From an uncultured Acidimicrobiaceae bacterium (GTDB taxonomy: Bacteria; Actinomycetota; Acidimicrobiia; Acidimicrobiales; UBA10347): DNA of 64,000 nt. Where the stretch lies: the NCBI GenBank assembly GCA_905182135.1, contig CAJJAG010000003.1, positions 62,001 through 126,000 on the forward strand, in the 5' to 3' direction. Below, in pieces: positions 8,017 to 17,806 of the stretch. Numbering within the stretch: the first letter of the stretch is position 1; each line of letters begins with the position of its first letter. The notes below the pieces were generated by a model. The model saw only the letters and a list, made by a program, of their open reading frames with translations. It did not search any database and was not told where the DNA came from. The translations under genes and the position numbers were made by a program.

Positions 8017-9077
8017 CGTCCCACCAGATATCTGAAGACACTTTCTAGGTCGTCATCGAGCGGTTCGACTTCGTAGAGCCGAGCGTTCGCCGCCTGTGAA
8101 AGCGAGGCGATGCTCTGCGAGAACGACACAATGTCGTCGGTATCGATTTCGACTCGCTCCCCGTCAAAGCGCACGCCTTGCACATTTGGCTGGCCAACAA
8201 GGGCCGCCGCAAGGGCCCGGGGCGCATCGCTGCTAATGCGCAATCGTCGCGGTCGGTGATCCATCAGCGCGCGGATCTCGCGGAAGTCACCCTGGGCCGC
8301 AAGGCGGCCTTGAGTGATTACCACAACGTTTGACCCAAACCGCTCGACTTCTTCGAGCACATGGCTCGACACGATCACCGCACGCCCTTCGTCGCCAAGA
8401 CGATGAAACAGCTCGACCATGTGAAGACGCTGCCGCGGATCTAGACCGCTTAGTGGTTCGTCGAGCAGGATCACGCGGGGCTCATGCACGATGGCCTGAG
8501 CCAACTTGACCCGCTGGCGCATGCCCTTGCTATACGTGGGTAGGCGGCGGGTCTCGTCGGCATCGAGCTCGACCAAACCAAGCACACGGCGTGCTTCGGT
8601 GTCCGCGTTAACGACACCTTGAAGTTCGGCTGAAGCTCGCACAAACTGCAGGGCTGTTGAGTGTCCGAACACGGACTCTTGCTGCGGTGCCAAGCCGATC
8701 TCGGCGGCGATCTCTGGATCCTTACGTGGGCTCTTACCCATGACACTGACAGTGCCGCTCGAAGGAAGCGCCAGCCCGCACAACATGCGCAGCATGGTCG
8801 ACTTGCCTGCGCCATTGGGCCCAAGCAGGGCAGTGACACCCGCCGTTACCGCGAAACTGACATCGCTGACAGCAACCAGATCGCCGAACCATTTTGACAC
8901 TCGATCAACAACAACGAGTGCGCCCTCAGGAATCTGTAAAACGGCGCCGCCCGTCGACGCCTGGCCTGGTAGCGGAGGAGGGGGCATCGAAATCACCGCC
9001 GGCGTTAGCGATGCGGGCGGCGCTCCAGGCGCGGCTGGTACCCCAGACACGCCCGGTGGTGGAGGAAGCGTGCTCAT
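8013..9077 (-). CDS. ABC transporter ATP-binding protein with Pro-rich N-terminal tail
   Basis: Residues 1 to about 50 are a Pro/Ala/Gly-rich tail (MSTLPPPPGVSGVPAAPGAP), unusual for an ABC ATPase. A standard nucleotide-binding domain follows: Walker A LLGPNGAGKSTMLRML, Q-loop LAPQQESVFG, signature YSKGMRQRVKLAQA, Walker B VILLDEPLSGLDP, and the switch His in VSSHVLEEVE. A C-terminal extension of about 100 residues (RISSDAPRALAAALVGQ) is typical of DrrA/CcmA-type exporters. It overlaps both neighbours by 4 bp and pairs with the permease at 7264 or 9074. Confidence 0.9.
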   Translation of the reverse strand: MSTLPPPPGVSGVPAAPGAPPASLTPAVISMPPPPLPGQASTGGAVLQIPEGALVVVDRVSKWFGDLVAVSDVSFAVTAGVTALLGPNGAGKSTMLRMLCGLALPSSGTVSVMGKSPRKDPEIAAEIGLAPQQESVFGHSTALQFVRASAELQGVVNADTEARRVLGLVELDADETRRLPTYSKGMRQRVKLAQAIVHEPRVILLDEPLSGLDPRQRLHMVELFHRLGDEGRAVIVSSHVLEEVERFGSNVVVITQGRLAAQGDFREIRALMDHRPRRLRISSDAPRALAAALVGQPNVQGVRFDGERVEIDTDDIVSFSQSIASLSQAANARLYEVEPLDDDLESVFRYLVGR

Positions 9078-9943
9078 CGGTCAACCTCGACGTTTTGGTA
9101 GCGCCACCAAGTCATTGCAAGAAACGCGGCGGCGTAGGCCACCGCAGCCAGCACCACGAGCGAGCCCGACAACCGATCTATTGCCAAGCCATTGAAGCTG
9201 ACATCACCAAGGATGTGTTCCCACGCCTTGCCCATCATGGCGGCAGGTGACATATAGGCGACCCAGTCAGGAGCCTGGGCGCCTTCGGTCAGAATCCCTG
9301 TGACGATGCTAGGCACGACCAAAGCCGCAATAATTGACACGCTTGCAATACCCCAGCGCTTGGGTATCGATGATACGAAAATGCCAAGCCCTGTGTAGAA
9401 CGCCGCCGAGATGGCCCCTGCAAGCAGGGCTCGGCCCATCAATTCCAAGAAGTCGAGCAGCCCACCTGGCCCTGCACCAACAATCGTGTACGCAACTACC
9501 AGGAAAACTATTGGGGCGACGGTGACTAGGAACATCACCGCAAAGATGCCGATCCCCTTCGCCAGCACGTACGTGGTGCGGTTCAAAGGAGAAGCCAAAT
9601 ACATGGCCAACATGCCGCTAGTGCGGTCCGTTGTGAGCACCCCCGGGGCTGCAGCTGCAGTAAATAAAAATAGGGCAAAGCTGGTGAATCCGTGGTAATC
9701 GCCGTAACTGAAGAGGTCATCAAGGCTGAAGCCCGACAGGAACAAAGACAGACCAACCATCACGATGGCAGGTAAGAATGCAAAGCCGATCGTGAGCGTT
9801 GGCACGATCTTGTGTCTGCCAGCCCGCTTCAGACCCAATGCTCTGCGCATGCTGTGAACGGCCAGGCTGCGCACAGCCCATGCGACCCCCGCTCGTTCAC
9901 CCTCATAGGGGCGGTAACCCAGGTCATGAATCTGGCTGCTCAT
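9074..9943 (-). CDS. ABC-2-type transporter permease (first of two)
   Basis: A 289-residue membrane protein starting MSSQIHDLGYRPYEGERAGV, a start seen in many actinobacterial ABC-2 permeases, with about six hydrophobic segments and the conserved LTTDRTSGMLAMYLASPLNR loop that contacts the ATPase. It overlaps the upstream ATPase gene and the downstream ATPase gene by 4 bp each. With the genes at 7264, 8013 and 9940 it forms either two half-exporters or one heteromeric complex. Substrate unknown. Confidence 0.87.
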   Translation of the reverse strand: MSSQIHDLGYRPYEGERAGVAWAVRSLAVHSMRRALGLKRAGRHKIVPTLTIGFAFLPAIVMVGLSLFLSGFSLDDLFSYGDYHGFTSFALFLFTAAAAPGVLTTDRTSGMLAMYLASPLNRTTYVLAKGIGIFAVMFLVTVAPIVFLVVAYTIVGAGPGGLLDFLELMGRALLAGAISAAFYTGLGIFVSSIPKRWGIASVSIIAALVVPSIVTGILTEGAQAPDWVAYMSPAAMMGKAWEHILGDVSFNGLAIDRLSGSLVVLAAVAYAAAFLAMTWWRYQNVEVDR

Positions 9944-10899
9944 AATCCAGCATCCGACGAAGCTGCATCGTTCGACTCTAAGAAAACGTCTTCGAGCGAG
10001 ATCGTCTGATCACCTAGTCGTCTCATACCAACCTGGGCCCACGCGACGACGTCGCGAATGTAGTCATGGATCCAGTAGGGGTCGGCGCCAGGTTGTGGTG
10101 GAGCGTCGACCATAAGCCGACTGCCCACAATGTCGACGACCAAACCTGCTTGTCGCAAGGTCGCTGCGACAAGTTCATGGCCACCATCGAGTTCGACCAT
10201 GACGCCAGTTCGGTCACCACGCATCTCGTCGATGTTGCCGCTCCGGATGACGACACCATTCGAGATAATGACGACGTGATCGCAGATACGTTCCACTTCT
10301 TCGAGCAGATGCGATGACAACACCACACTGATTCCGTACTCGTTTCCAACCCGGTGAATCAGCTCAAGCATGTCGTCTCGCTGCACCGGGTCCAAGCCAT
10401 CGGTCGGTTCGTCGAGAAGCACAAGCGCTGGGTCGTGGGCGATCGCAGCTGCCAGTTTCACGCGCTGGCGCTGACCTGTCGACATCGTGCCGATCGGTCG
10501 GAAACGCTCTTCGCCAAGGCCGACCAGCCACAACGCATCACTAGCTCGTTCTGTGCTGGCTTGTTGTGGAAGGCCGTGAAGCTGGGCCATGTGTCGCACC
10601 AGATCGGCAGCTTGCACATCAGACGGCAGGTGATGGTGTTCTGGCGAGTACCCCATCTGCGCTCGAATCTCGGGTCCGGCGGTCTGCGGGTCATGACCAA
10701 GGACCGTCAGGCCTCCCCCGTTTCGGGGTTCGAATCCGAGCACCAGCGACAAGAACGTTGTCTTGCCCGCGCCATTTGACCCCAAAAGGCCAGTGATCCC
10801 AGCCGGGAAGTCGACAGAAATGTCGGTCAGCACATTGGTCGTACCAAAGCTCTTGGTGACCCGGTTTGCTGAAATGACCGCTGTACGCATGGGCTTCAC
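9940..10899 (-). CDS. ABC transporter ATP-binding protein (first gene of exporter operon)
   Basis: A 319-residue ABC ATPase: Walker A GLLGSNGAGKTTFLSL, Q-loop YSPEHHHL (the Gln position is Glu/His-rich, unlike its paralogue at 8013), signature MSTGQRQRVKLAAA, Walker B LVLLDEPTDGLDP, and switch histidine LSSHLLEEVE. The C-terminal 90 residues form the domain usual in DrrA-like exporters. It is the promoter-proximal gene; the 164 bp upstream to cysC hold its promoter. The ATG follows CACGATCCCGAGGTGAAGCC, so GAGGTG is a fair ribosome binding site. Confidence 0.9.
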   Translation of the reverse strand: MKPMRTAVISANRVTKSFGTTNVLTDISVDFPAGITGLLGSNGAGKTTFLSLVLGFEPRNGGGLTVLGHDPQTAGPEIRAQMGYSPEHHHLPSDVQAADLVRHMAQLHGLPQQASTERASDALWLVGLGEERFRPIGTMSTGQRQRVKLAAAIAHDPALVLLDEPTDGLDPVQRDDMLELIHRVGNEYGISVVLSSHLLEEVERICDHVVIISNGVVIRSGNIDEMRGDRTGVMVELDGGHELVAATLRQAGLVVDIVGSRLMVDAPPQPGADPYWIHDYIRDVVAWAQVGMRRLGDQTISLEDVFLESNDAASSDAGL

Positions 10900-11063
10900 C
10901 TCGGGATCGTGGGTAGTCGCAGGGCTACTCGTCTATTCATAGTGCCCCGTGAGCAGACAAGTTCACGTCAGTGGTGACCCTAAGGCGCGAACCGAGAACA
11001 AACTGCGTCGCCAAACACCCACAAACGGCCGGCTGGGACCACACGCGTTGACCAAAAGGTGCC

Positions 11064-11672
11064 CTACAGGTCGAGTTGGGCAATGACCTGCGCGACGCAC
11101 TCATCGAGCGGGTTCGAAGTGTCGACGGTGATCTCAGGGTCGACCGGCGCTTCGTAGGGCGCAGATATTCCGGTGAATTCAGGGATCTCGCCGGCTCGTG
11201 CTTTGGCGTACAACCCTTTCACGTCACGCGCTTCACACACCTCGAGGGGCGTGTCGACGAATACTTCGATGAACGAGCCGCGCGGATGCAGATCCCGAAC
11301 TGCATCGCGGTCGGCTACGTACGGCGACACAAACGCCGTCAGCACGATCATGCCAGCATCCTGGAAGAGCCGGCAGACCTCGCCAATGCGCCGAATGTTC
11401 TCGGTGCGGTCTTCGGGCGCAAAGCCCAAATCGCGGTTCAGACCGAAGCGAACATTGTCGCCATCGAGCACATAGGCGGCGACGCTTTGGCGCATCAGCG
11501 CTTCTTCAACAGCGAAGGCCAACGTCGACTTTCCCGAGCCGGACAATCCCGTGAACCAAACAGTACGCGACCCATGACCTAAGTTCTTGGCTCGGTCGAG
11601 ACCGTCGACATGACCTTCGGCTCGCACGATATTCGCCGAAACCGGGTCGGGGCGAGACGTCTGATCAGCCAT
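11064..11672 (-). CDS. cysC: Adenylylsulfate (APS) kinase
   Basis: This enzyme phosphorylates APS to PAPS with ATP, the second step of sulfate activation. The P-loop is [11 protein letters not shown] (about 40-50), followed by [16 protein letters not shown] (APS binding) and [13 protein letters not shown] with the conserved Ser116 of the family. The lid and substrate part [18 protein letters not shown] is complete. At 202 residues it is full length. It overlaps the upstream cysNC gene by 8 bp and is the last gene of cysD-cysNC-cysC. Because the kinase half of CysNC looks impaired, this stand-alone protein is probably the working APS kinase. Confidence 0.95.
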   Translation of the reverse strand: MADQTSRPDPVSANIVRAEGHVDGLDRAKNLGHGSRTVWFTGLSGSGKSTLAFAVEEALMRQSVAAYVLDGDNVRFGLNRDLGFAPEDRTENIRRIGEVCRLFQDAGMIVLTAFVSPYVADRDAVRDLHPRGSFIEVFVDTPLEVCEARDVKGLYAKARAGEIPEFTGISAPYEAPVDPEITVDTSNPLDECVAQVIAQLDL

Positions 11673-13584
11673 CGAGGAACCCGCGATCGGTCATCAGAGC
11701 CATGATCTGCTCGACACACTCGCCGATGGACTGCACCGACGTATCAACGCTCAAGTCCATGTCGACGGGCCGTTCATAGGTTGCCGAAACACCGGGAAAC
11801 TGGGGTATGTCGCCACGATCGGCGGCCTGGTAAAGCCCATTTGGATCGCGTTCACGGCACACCTCGATTGGCGTATCTACAAATACCTCGAGATAGTGCT
11901 CAGTCCCGATCAGTTCGCGGGCCTGGCTGCGGACCGATGCTTTGGGTGCTGCGAGAGCCGCAATCGAGATCAGACCCTGCTTATTAACGAGCAACGCCAT
12001 CTCCGACACTCGTCGGAGATTCTCGGAACGTTCTTGCGCACTGAACCCCAAGTCACGGCTGATCCCCAGTCGGACGTTCTCGCCATCGAGCCGGATAGCC
12101 GTCTTGCCGAGATCAAAGAGACGGCGACTAAGTGCGGTTGCAATCGTGGACTTTCCAGCTGCACTGAGACCCGTGAGCAAAACAGTGCATGGCTGCTGGC
12201 CAAGCCGCGCAGCTCGTTCGCTCGGCGTGATGTTAGAAACCTGACGGGTCAGGCTCGCTTCGGGCGCCTGATCCCACGACGAGGACACACCGGTGATCAT
12301 GCCTGCGGCAACGGTGGCGTTGGACATACGATCGACCAGGACAAACGAGCCTGTCTGGCGGTTGGCCCCATACGGATCGAAGAGCAGTTCGCGATCACTC
12401 GTGATAGTGCAGTGCCCAATGTCATTCAGGGCAAGCGACGCTGCAGCTTCGTGCTCCAGCGTGTTGATCTCGATGCGGTGTCGAATCGAGGTAACCGATG
12501 CATTACTCAAACCATTGGTCGACTGCAGCACGTACTGGCGGCCGGGTTCGAGTTCGGCGTCGTCCATCCACACGAGCATCGCATCGATGTCATGACCGCG
12601 AAGCGGTTGCTCGCCGGCCTTCACGAGCAGGTCACCGCGGCTGACATCGATCTCGTCGGTCAGCGTGATGATCACCGCTCGTCCGGGACCAGCAACATCG
12701 AGGTCGCCGTCAAAGGTGACAATCCGATCGACGTTCGACTCGAAACCCGACGGCATCGATGCAACGCGGTCACCCGGTTGCACCATGCCGGACGAGATCG
12801 TTCCGGCAAAGCCACGAAAGTCTAAATCTGGCCGCACAACCATCTGGACGGGCATACGGAAGTGTTCAAGGTCGATGCCAACTTCGACGTCGACGGTCTC
12901 GAGATGCTCCATCAAAGTTGGGCCACTGAACCAGCCCATGTTGTCGCCCGCGTCAACGACGTTGTCGCCGAGTAACGCCGACATAGGTAAGAAGTATGGA
13001 TTGACAAGATCCAGTGATTTAGAGAATTCGCGATAGTCCTCGCAGATCTCGTTGAAACGAGCCTCGGACCAATCAGCGATATCCATCTTGTTGACAGCCA
13101 CAACCACATTGCGGATGCCGAGCAAGCTGGCAATAAACGTGTGCCGTTTGGTTTGAGACAACACGCCATACCTGGCGTCGATCAGGATGATCGCCAGCTG
13201 ACATGTCGATGCGCCCGTGACCATGTTCCGGGTGTACTGCTCGTGTCCGGGTGTATCCGCAATGATGAACTTGCGCCGAGCAGTGGAGAAGTAGCGGTAG
13301 GCGACATCGATGGTGATGCCCTGCTCACGCTCTGCCTTGAGACCATCGGTCAGCAGCGCCAAGTCAGGAGCATCGCCGGTGGTCCCCTGAGTGGTCGAGT
13401 CAGCCGTGAGTGTTGCAAGCTGATCTTCGTAGATCATCTTCGAGTCATGCAGCAACCGACCAATAAGGGTCGATTTCCCATCGTCGACGCTGCCGCAGGT
13501 CAAGAAGCGCAGCAGATCTTTGCGTTCGTGTTCGGCCAAGTAGCCCTGAATATCGGTCGCGATGAGTTCGCTCTGATGCGACAT
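11665..13584 (-). CDS. cysNC: Bifunctional sulfate adenylyltransferase large subunit / APS kinase (CysNC, NodQ-like)
   Basis: Residues 1-430 are an EF-Tu-like GTPase, the CysN part that couples GTP hydrolysis to APS synthesis: G1 [17 protein letters not shown]3 DTPGHEQY, G4 NKMD. Residues about 450-639 are an APS kinase-like domain with P-loop [11 protein letters not shown] and [16 protein letters not shown]. In this half the canonical FxSPxRxxR stretch is replaced by [14 protein letters not shown], so the conserved Ser and its surroundings are missing. The 639-aa length is normal for CysNC. It overlaps cysD by 1 bp and cysC by 8 bp. Confidence 0.93.
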   Translation of the reverse strand: MSHQSELIATDIQGYLAEHERKDLLRFLTCGSVDDGKSTLIGRLLHDSKMIYEDQLATLTADSTTQGTTGDAPDLALLTDGLKAEREQGITIDVAYRYFSTARRKFIIADTPGHEQYTRNMVTGASTCQLAIILIDARYGVLSQTKRHTFIASLLGIRNVVVAVNKMDIADWSEARFNEICEDYREFSKSLDLVNPYFLPMSALLGDNVVDAGDNMGWFSGPTLMEHLETVDVEVGIDLEHFRMPVQMVVRPDLDFRGFAGTISSGMVQPGDRVASMPSGFESNVDRIVTFDGDLDVAGPGRAVIITLTDEIDVSRGDLLVKAGEQPLRGHDIDAMLVWMDDAELEPGRQYVLQSTNGLSNASVTSIRHRIEINTLEHEAAASLALNDIGHCTITSDRELLFDPYGANRQTGSFVLVDRMSNATVAAGMITGVSSSWDQAPEASLTRQVSNITPSERAARLGQQPCTVLLTGLSAAGKSTIATALSRRLFDLGKTAIRLDGENVRLGISRDLGFSAQERSENLRRVSEMALLVNKQGLISIAALAAPKASVRSQARELIGTEHYLEVFVDTPIEVCRERDPNGLYQAADRGDIPQFPGVSATYERPVDMDLSVDTSVQSIGECVEQIMALMTDRGFLDG

Positions 13585-14510
13585 TAGAAGTACCCCTCGC
13601 GCTTCTTTTCTTCCATCGAACCCGACTGGTCGTAGTCAATCACTCGGCCCTCGCGTTCGGAACGGGTCGCAAGCAACATTTCCTGGATGATCTCGGGCAT
13701 GGTGTCGGCCGTGGACTCAACTGCACCAGACAGCGGATAACAGCCAAGCGTGCGGAAGCGCACCGATTTGATCTCGGGTTCCTCGCCAGGTTCGAACTGG
13801 AAACGCTCGTCGTCCACCATGATCACGACACCGTCGCGATTCACCACCGGCCGAGGCGCCGAGTAGTAGAGCGGCACGATCTCGATTTTCTCGAGATGGA
13901 TGTACTGCCAGACATCAAGCTCAGTCCAGTTGCTGATAGGGAACACCCGAATGCTCTCACCCTTGTGGACGCGACCGTTGTAGAGACTCCACAGCTCGGG
14001 CCGCTGGTTCTTCGGATCCCATCGATGGTTCTTGTCACGGAAACTGAAGACGCGTTCTTTTGCCCGAGACTTCTCTTCGTCGCGACGGGCTCCGCCAAAA
14101 GCTGCGTCGTAACCACCAGAGGTCAGCGCCTGCTTCAGCGCCTGCGTCTTCATGATGTCGGTGTAATTCTTCGAACCATGATCGAACGGGTTAATGCCCT
14201 CGTCGATGCCTTCTTGGTTCGAGTGCACACGAAGTTCGAGACCGAGTTCGGCGGTAACCCGGTCACGGAACTCGATCATTTCGCGGAACTTCCACGTGGT
14301 GTCGATGTGCAACAGCGGAAATGGGATCTTCCCAGGGTGGAATGCCTTACGAGCCAAATGAAGCAGCACGGACGAGTCCTTGCCGATCGAGTACAGCATC
14401 ACAGGGCGTTCGAATTGCGACACGACCTCGCGGATAATGTGGACCGCTTCGGCTTCGAGTTGCTTCAAATGCGTTAGCCGCAGCTCAGGCGGCAACGTCG
14501 AAATAACCAT
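13584..14510 (-). CDS. cysD: Sulfate adenylyltransferase small subunit
   Basis: This is the catalytic ATP-sulfurylase subunit, joining sulfate to AMP with CysN. It carries the PP-loop-like [20 protein letters not shown], then [37 protein letters not shown], and [15 protein letters not shown]. At 308 residues it is full length. It is first in the cysD-cysNC-cysC operon. The 59 bp upstream, before the convergently placed TetR gene stop, must hold the promoter. A CysQ-like phosphatase that recycles PAP/PAPS is at 28344. Confidence 0.95.
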   Translation of the reverse strand: MVISTLPPELRLTHLKQLEAEAVHIIREVVSQFERPVMLYSIGKDSSVLLHLARKAFHPGKIPFPLLHIDTTWKFREMIEFRDRVTAELGLELRVHSNQEGIDEGINPFDHGSKNYTDIMKTQALKQALTSGGYDAAFGGARRDEEKSRAKERVFSFRDKNHRWDPKNQRPELWSLYNGRVHKGESIRVFPISNWTELDVWQYIHLEKIEIVPLYYSAPRPVVNRDGVVIMVDDERFQFEPGEEPEIKSVRFRTLGCYPLSGAVESTADTMPEIIQEMLLATRSEREGRVIDYDQSGSMEEKKREGYF

Positions 14511-14569
14511 GAATGGCTTTCTGTAGAAAGAACACCGGAAGGTTACGCGCTAGCCAACAGTTTTGGGGC

Positions 14570-15355
14570 TTATATGAACCAACGTGATGGTTGTGCAGAA
14601 ACAACCATGCGAGGGTCAGGTGCAGTCGCTTGGCCAACGATGCCTAGCAGCGTGATTCCGAGCAGCGTCCATGCTTGCGGCTCATCATCTTTGCCCGTTG
14701 TGAGTTGGAACTCAGGCGCAGCCGGCGTGACACGAGCGGTGAGCAATGCACCAAGGATAGCCGAGATGAGGGCACTACCTAGATCGATAAATGTCCAGCC
14801 ATCGCGCAGACGAAGGCCAAACGAGGTCAGCACTTCACGGAGAAACGGGATCAAAGCGTTCACCGTTACCTCTTCGGCCTGGCGCACTGCTGCCTCGACG
14901 CGGTCGTTGCGAACTTCGTCAAGTGTTGACGCGAGTACCGACATATAGGCACCAATTGGTGTCTCGGTGAACGTTGCAGCTTGGGCCCCGGTTGCGGCCA
15001 CACGGACCAGGTCGCGCAGGTACCATGTCAGAGCTTCAGGGGTTGCCTCGACGCCGACCTGTTTGACCTCGTCCAGGACACCGCACACCGACTCAGCTAG
15101 CGACGCTACATCGAACGCTGGGCCGGACTCGGTGATGTCAACGATGAGTTGTTCGTGGAATGCTCGCTGCGGGTCAAGGTCGGTCTCGCCGAACACTCGA
15201 TACGCCGACGGGCGCGGAACGCCAGAGCGATTGATTGCCTCGGTCAGGGCCACTCGACCAACCCCGCCTGAAAGCCCGACTTCGGCCAATATTTCACGAC
15301 CAGCTTCAACCAAAGCGTTCTTTGCCTGATCTTTTGTGAATTTTCGCTTGCTCAT
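14570..15355 (-). CDS. TetR-like transcriptional regulator
   Basis: The N-terminal 60 residues fit a TetR-type helix-turn-helix: DQAKNALVEAGREILAEVGL, then ALTEAINRSGVPRPSAYRVF. About 200 residues of ligand-binding helices follow, ending in a hydrophobic segment (LGSALISAILGALLTARVTP). The ligand is unknown. It is transcribed in the same direction as cysD, whose start lies only 59 bp past this gene's stop, so it could be co-transcribed with or regulate the cys operon; no operator could be defined. Length of 261 aa is slightly long for the family. Confidence 0.7.
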   Translation of the reverse strand: MSKRKFTKDQAKNALVEAGREILAEVGLSGGVGRVALTEAINRSGVPRPSAYRVFGETDLDPQRAFHEQLIVDITESGPAFDVASLAESVCGVLDEVKQVGVEATPEALTWYLRDLVRVAATGAQAATFTETPIGAYMSVLASTLDEVRNDRVEAAVRQAEEVTVNALIPFLREVLTSFGLRLRDGWTFIDLGSALISAILGALLTARVTPAAPEFQLTTGKDDEPQAWTLLGITLLGIVGQATAPDPRMVVSAQPSRWFI

Positions 15356-15457
15356 ATTATTCCTGCAACATTTTGAGCCACCTGACCATGAATGAATCCC
15401 CGTATCCCATGCTCAACCGGTCTAAAGGATGCTCTCATGCGGAACACAAAAGCCCAG

Positions 15458-15472
15458 GAGTCGCTACGACTC
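15458..15472 (-). terminator. Hairpin enclosing the tadE stop codon
   Basis: GAGTCG and CGACTC form a perfect 6-bp stem, and the 3-nt loop is exactly the TAG stop codon of tadE. Downstream on the minus strand is CTGGGCTTTTGTG, so a short T-run follows after about 6 nt. It is plausible as a weak terminator for the tad operon. Confidence 0.4.
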
Positions 15473-15844
15473 GGAGAGCATTTTTATCTGTGTAGATACC
15501 GCTAATTGGGCAGTAAATGCTTCAAAAAGTTTGGAGATTGGCGCGGTTTGATACGAAACCGATACCACCACAAATGTGCGCCCCGAAACGGGTGACGGCT
15601 CAAAGGAAACTTCAACAACCAGGCCTTTGGTACCCAACGGAGCTATGTCCTGCATCAGATGAGCTACGTCCACGGTCGGGTCGACAGAGACAGCTCGCGC
15701 TGTTTCACGGGCGATGTGAGAAATGCTGAGTTGCGCGTACGCCACCAGCGCGACCTGAATGACCGCTAGCAGTACAACGATGATAAGCGGGATGATGAGC
15801 GCGAACTCAACGGTTGATTGCCCGCGCTCATCACGTCCTCTCAT
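15464..15844 (-). CDS. tadE: TadE-like pilus assembly protein
   Basis: A 126-residue pseudopilin-like protein. A short basic leader (MRGRDERGQ) precedes STVEFALIIPLIIVVLLAVI, with the Glu of the pseudopilin motif, and a periplasmic or extracellular domain follows. LSISHIARETARAVSVDP is characteristic of TadE proteins. It is needed for assembly of Flp/Tad pili. It overlaps the pilin-like gene by 4 bp and is the last gene of the tad operon. Its stop lies in the loop of a perfect hairpin. Confidence 0.85.
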   Translation of the reverse strand: MRGRDERGQSTVEFALIIPLIIVVLLAVIQVALVAYAQLSISHIARETARAVSVDPTVDVAHLMQDIAPLGTKGLVVEVSFEPSPVSGRTFVVVSVSYQTAPISKLFEAFTAQLAVSTQIKMLSES

Positions 15845-16134
15845 GCCATGAGCGAAGTGATTTTTGACAAGACAGTGTCAAAGAGCGCTCCTATGGCGTC
15901 ATTGCCTTGCGCCCATCCAACAACCAGCATCGCAATGCTGCCTGCGGCAAGAAGCACCAGTGCATATTCAGCGGTCGTCTGTCCGCTCTCAGTTGCCGCA
16001 ATACGCCGCATAGAAGTGCCCCTGGGAGAACCTGCATACGCAGGGCTCCACTCGCCATCGGCTTCGTCGGTGTGGCCTTCCAGCCCAATCGTTTGGTGAT
16101 TCCGGTAGCGGTGGTTTCGTAAACAGAAGTACAT
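15841..16134 (-). CDS. Flp/DUF4244-like pilin
   Basis: The C-terminal 48 residues, ESGQTTAEYALVLLAAGSIA followed by MLVVGWAQG, form the hydrophobic Flp-type pilin helix with the conserved Glu after the cleavage site. The N-terminal length is uncertain. ATG 16134 has AAGGA at good spacing, an ATG at 16179 would overlap tadC by 4 bp, and ATG 16011 (MRRIAATESGQ) is preceded by AGGGG and would give the short leader usual for Flp pilins. It is the likely structural subunit of the tad pilus encoded by the same operon. Confidence 0.7.
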   Translation of the reverse strand: MYFCLRNHRYRNHQTIGLEGHTDEADGEWSPAYAGSPRGTSMRRIAATESGQTTAEYALVLLAAGSIAMLVVGWAQGNDAIGALFDTVLSKITSLMA

Positions 16135-16175
16135 AGGTGTTCCTTGATCGGAGTTGTGCCACCAGCGGAAGCACG

Positions 16176-16958
16176 TCACGGGGAAGCAGCGATGTCAAAA
16201 CTCGAAATGGTGTCGATTACCACCGGCACGACGGTGACCAGCAAAAACGCTGGCAAAACGCACGTCACTAGTGGGAACAGCAGCACGACGGGAAGCCGTC
16301 TAGCGCTTGCCTCGGCGCGGCGACGCCGGTCTGCGCGAGTATCGACGGCGAGTTGTGCGAGGTTGGCCGTAATGGGGGCGCCATAGCGTTCCGTTGCAAC
16401 CAAAGCGGCAATCAGCGGACGGACCTGAGGGCCCAACAGTCCCGGCACCTGCTCGAGAGCGTCACTAAAAGAACGCCCACCCGCGACCTGACGGGTACAC
16501 CACGCAAATGCTTCGGCGATATCGGTATCGGACCATTCGCTGACTTGACGAACAGCATCGCCAACCGTGTTACCGCTGAGCAGAGCCACCGCGAACAAGT
16601 CGATGACGTCACCAAGCGCGGCACCAATACGATCCTGGTCGCGCAGTCCTCTACGACGACGGTGCAGCATGGTCCGGACCCATAGGCCCACGGCCACAAC
16701 GATCCCAAGCCCAATGTTGACCAGACCTAGCGCCGATACGACAACGACACCAGCGCCAGTCGAGCGATCCAGGGATCGATCAGCAGGCTGACGGAATGCA
16801 GATCTTATGTATCGCCCTATACGTTCGAACGCTGACCGCTGAGGCGACGCGGCCAACGGTCGATCCGCGAACGGCGGGCGCGGCATCGCCCTGCGCCCAA
16901 TCGTAAAAACGCTGACGATCGTCAGACCCAGAATGAACACCACCCAGGATGCGGTCAC
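16176..16958 (-). CDS. tadC: Type II secretion F-family protein (TadC)
   Basis: An inner-membrane platform protein of the Tad pilus. An N-terminal helix (SWVVFILGLTIVSVFTIG) is followed by a basic linker, a second helix (GLVNIGLGIVVAVGLWV) and the T2SSF domain (about 110-250; LFAVALLSGNTVGDAVRQVS, then SDALEQVPGLLGP). It ends in a last helix, VVLLFPLVTCVLPAFLLVTV. At 260 residues it is typical of actinobacterial TadC. It overlaps tadB by 4 bp. Confidence 0.85.
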   Translation of the reverse strand: MTASWVVFILGLTIVSVFTIGRRAMPRPPFADRPLAASPQRSAFERIGRYIRSAFRQPADRSLDRSTGAGVVVVSALGLVNIGLGIVVAVGLWVRTMLHRRRRGLRDQDRIGAALGDVIDLFAVALLSGNTVGDAVRQVSEWSDTDIAEAFAWCTRQVAGGRSFSDALEQVPGLLGPQVRPLIAALVATERYGAPITANLAQLAVDTRADRRRRAEASARRLPVVLLFPLVTCVLPAFLLVTVVPVVIDTISSFDIAASP

Positions 16959-17806
16959 TGCGGTGACCGTCGACGAATTATCGCCATCATCCAGAGCCAG
17001 CCAAAAACATCGAGAACTACAGCGGCAACTAAGCAGACCTGACCAAGTGGTTCTCGAGTTAGAAACCGCACGGTTCCCTGACTACCGATTACGTCAATCC
17101 CAAGAAACAGCGCTGGCAGCAAGACCAACGCTTGCATGGACGCCGCCGCCTGGGCAGATTGGGAACCAATCTCTGCCGTCAGCGCAGCACGATCGCGCAG
17201 CGAATGGCTGACCCCGTCGAGCGCCCGCGTTGTGCCCGCTTCGTTCCGGCTTGCCAGGGCCAACGCTGCTGCAACAATGCGTACCTCCGGTCGTGGCATC
17301 CGCTCGACCCATACTTGCAGCGCCTGCGGTGTTGGTTGACCACGGTCGATGCCCCCAACGACGATCGCCAGCTCGCTGCGGACCGTTGATGGGCCGCCAG
17401 TTGCTGCCTCGCGAAGTGCTTGGGCCAGCGATGCTCCACTTCGCAACGAACGCCCAATCATGTCAACAACATCTGGTAACGACGCGACGAGACGTCTGGT
17501 ACGCCGCCCGGCCCACCTGCGAGCGACAAGCAATGGGATCGCGACGACAGCGACGCACATCACAAGGCTCGGGGCTACGCCCACCAAGGCCAACAGCGCA
17601 CCGCTCGCCACTACACCAAACCCAAGCCACAGCACTAGTGCACTGAGGTGATCATCTGTGAGGTCAGCCTCACGTGCAAACCGGGCTAATGGGGCTGGCA
17701 GCGATACCCGCTGGCAACGTGACCGCCGCCGCGGGTACAGCCGTGCAAGAGGTTGTGCCGGACGGCACCAACTCGCATCGCGAAGCGCTGTTATGGGCTC
17801 AGTCAT
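16955..17806 (-). CDS. tadB: Type II secretion F-family protein (TadB)
   Basis: A Tad pilus platform protein paired with TadC. After a basic leader (MTEPITALRDAS) come two helices (LSALVLWLGFGVVASGALLA), a T2SSF domain with LPDVVDMIGRSLRSGASLAQ and ALREAATGGPS, and C-terminal helices (ALVLLPALFLGIDVIG). I chose ATG 17804-17806. It overlaps the tadA stop by 8 bp, while the upstream in-frame extension merely overlaps tadA further and is not TadB-like. The downstream overlap with tadC is 4 bp. Confidence 0.85.
   Translation of the reverse strand: MTEPITALRDASWCRPAQPLARLYPRRRSRCQRVSLPAPLARFAREADLTDDHLSALVLWLGFGVVASGALLALVGVAPSLVMCVAVVAIPLLVARRWAGRRTRRLVASLPDVVDMIGRSLRSGASLAQALREAATGGPSTVRSELAIVVGGIDRGQPTPQALQVWVERMPRPEVRIVAAALALASRNEAGTTRALDGVSHSLRDRAALTAEIGSQSAQAAASMQALVLLPALFLGIDVIGSQGTVRFLTREPLGQVCLVAAVVLDVFGWLWMMAIIRRRSPQ

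Noticed and set aside
10725..10740. GGTTCGAATCC word resembling a tRNA T arm
   Set aside because: It is inside an ABC ATPase coding frame and no cloverleaf can be built around it.
11896..12825. 309-residue plus-strand ORF
   Set aside because: Antisense shadow of cysNC in high-GC sequence.
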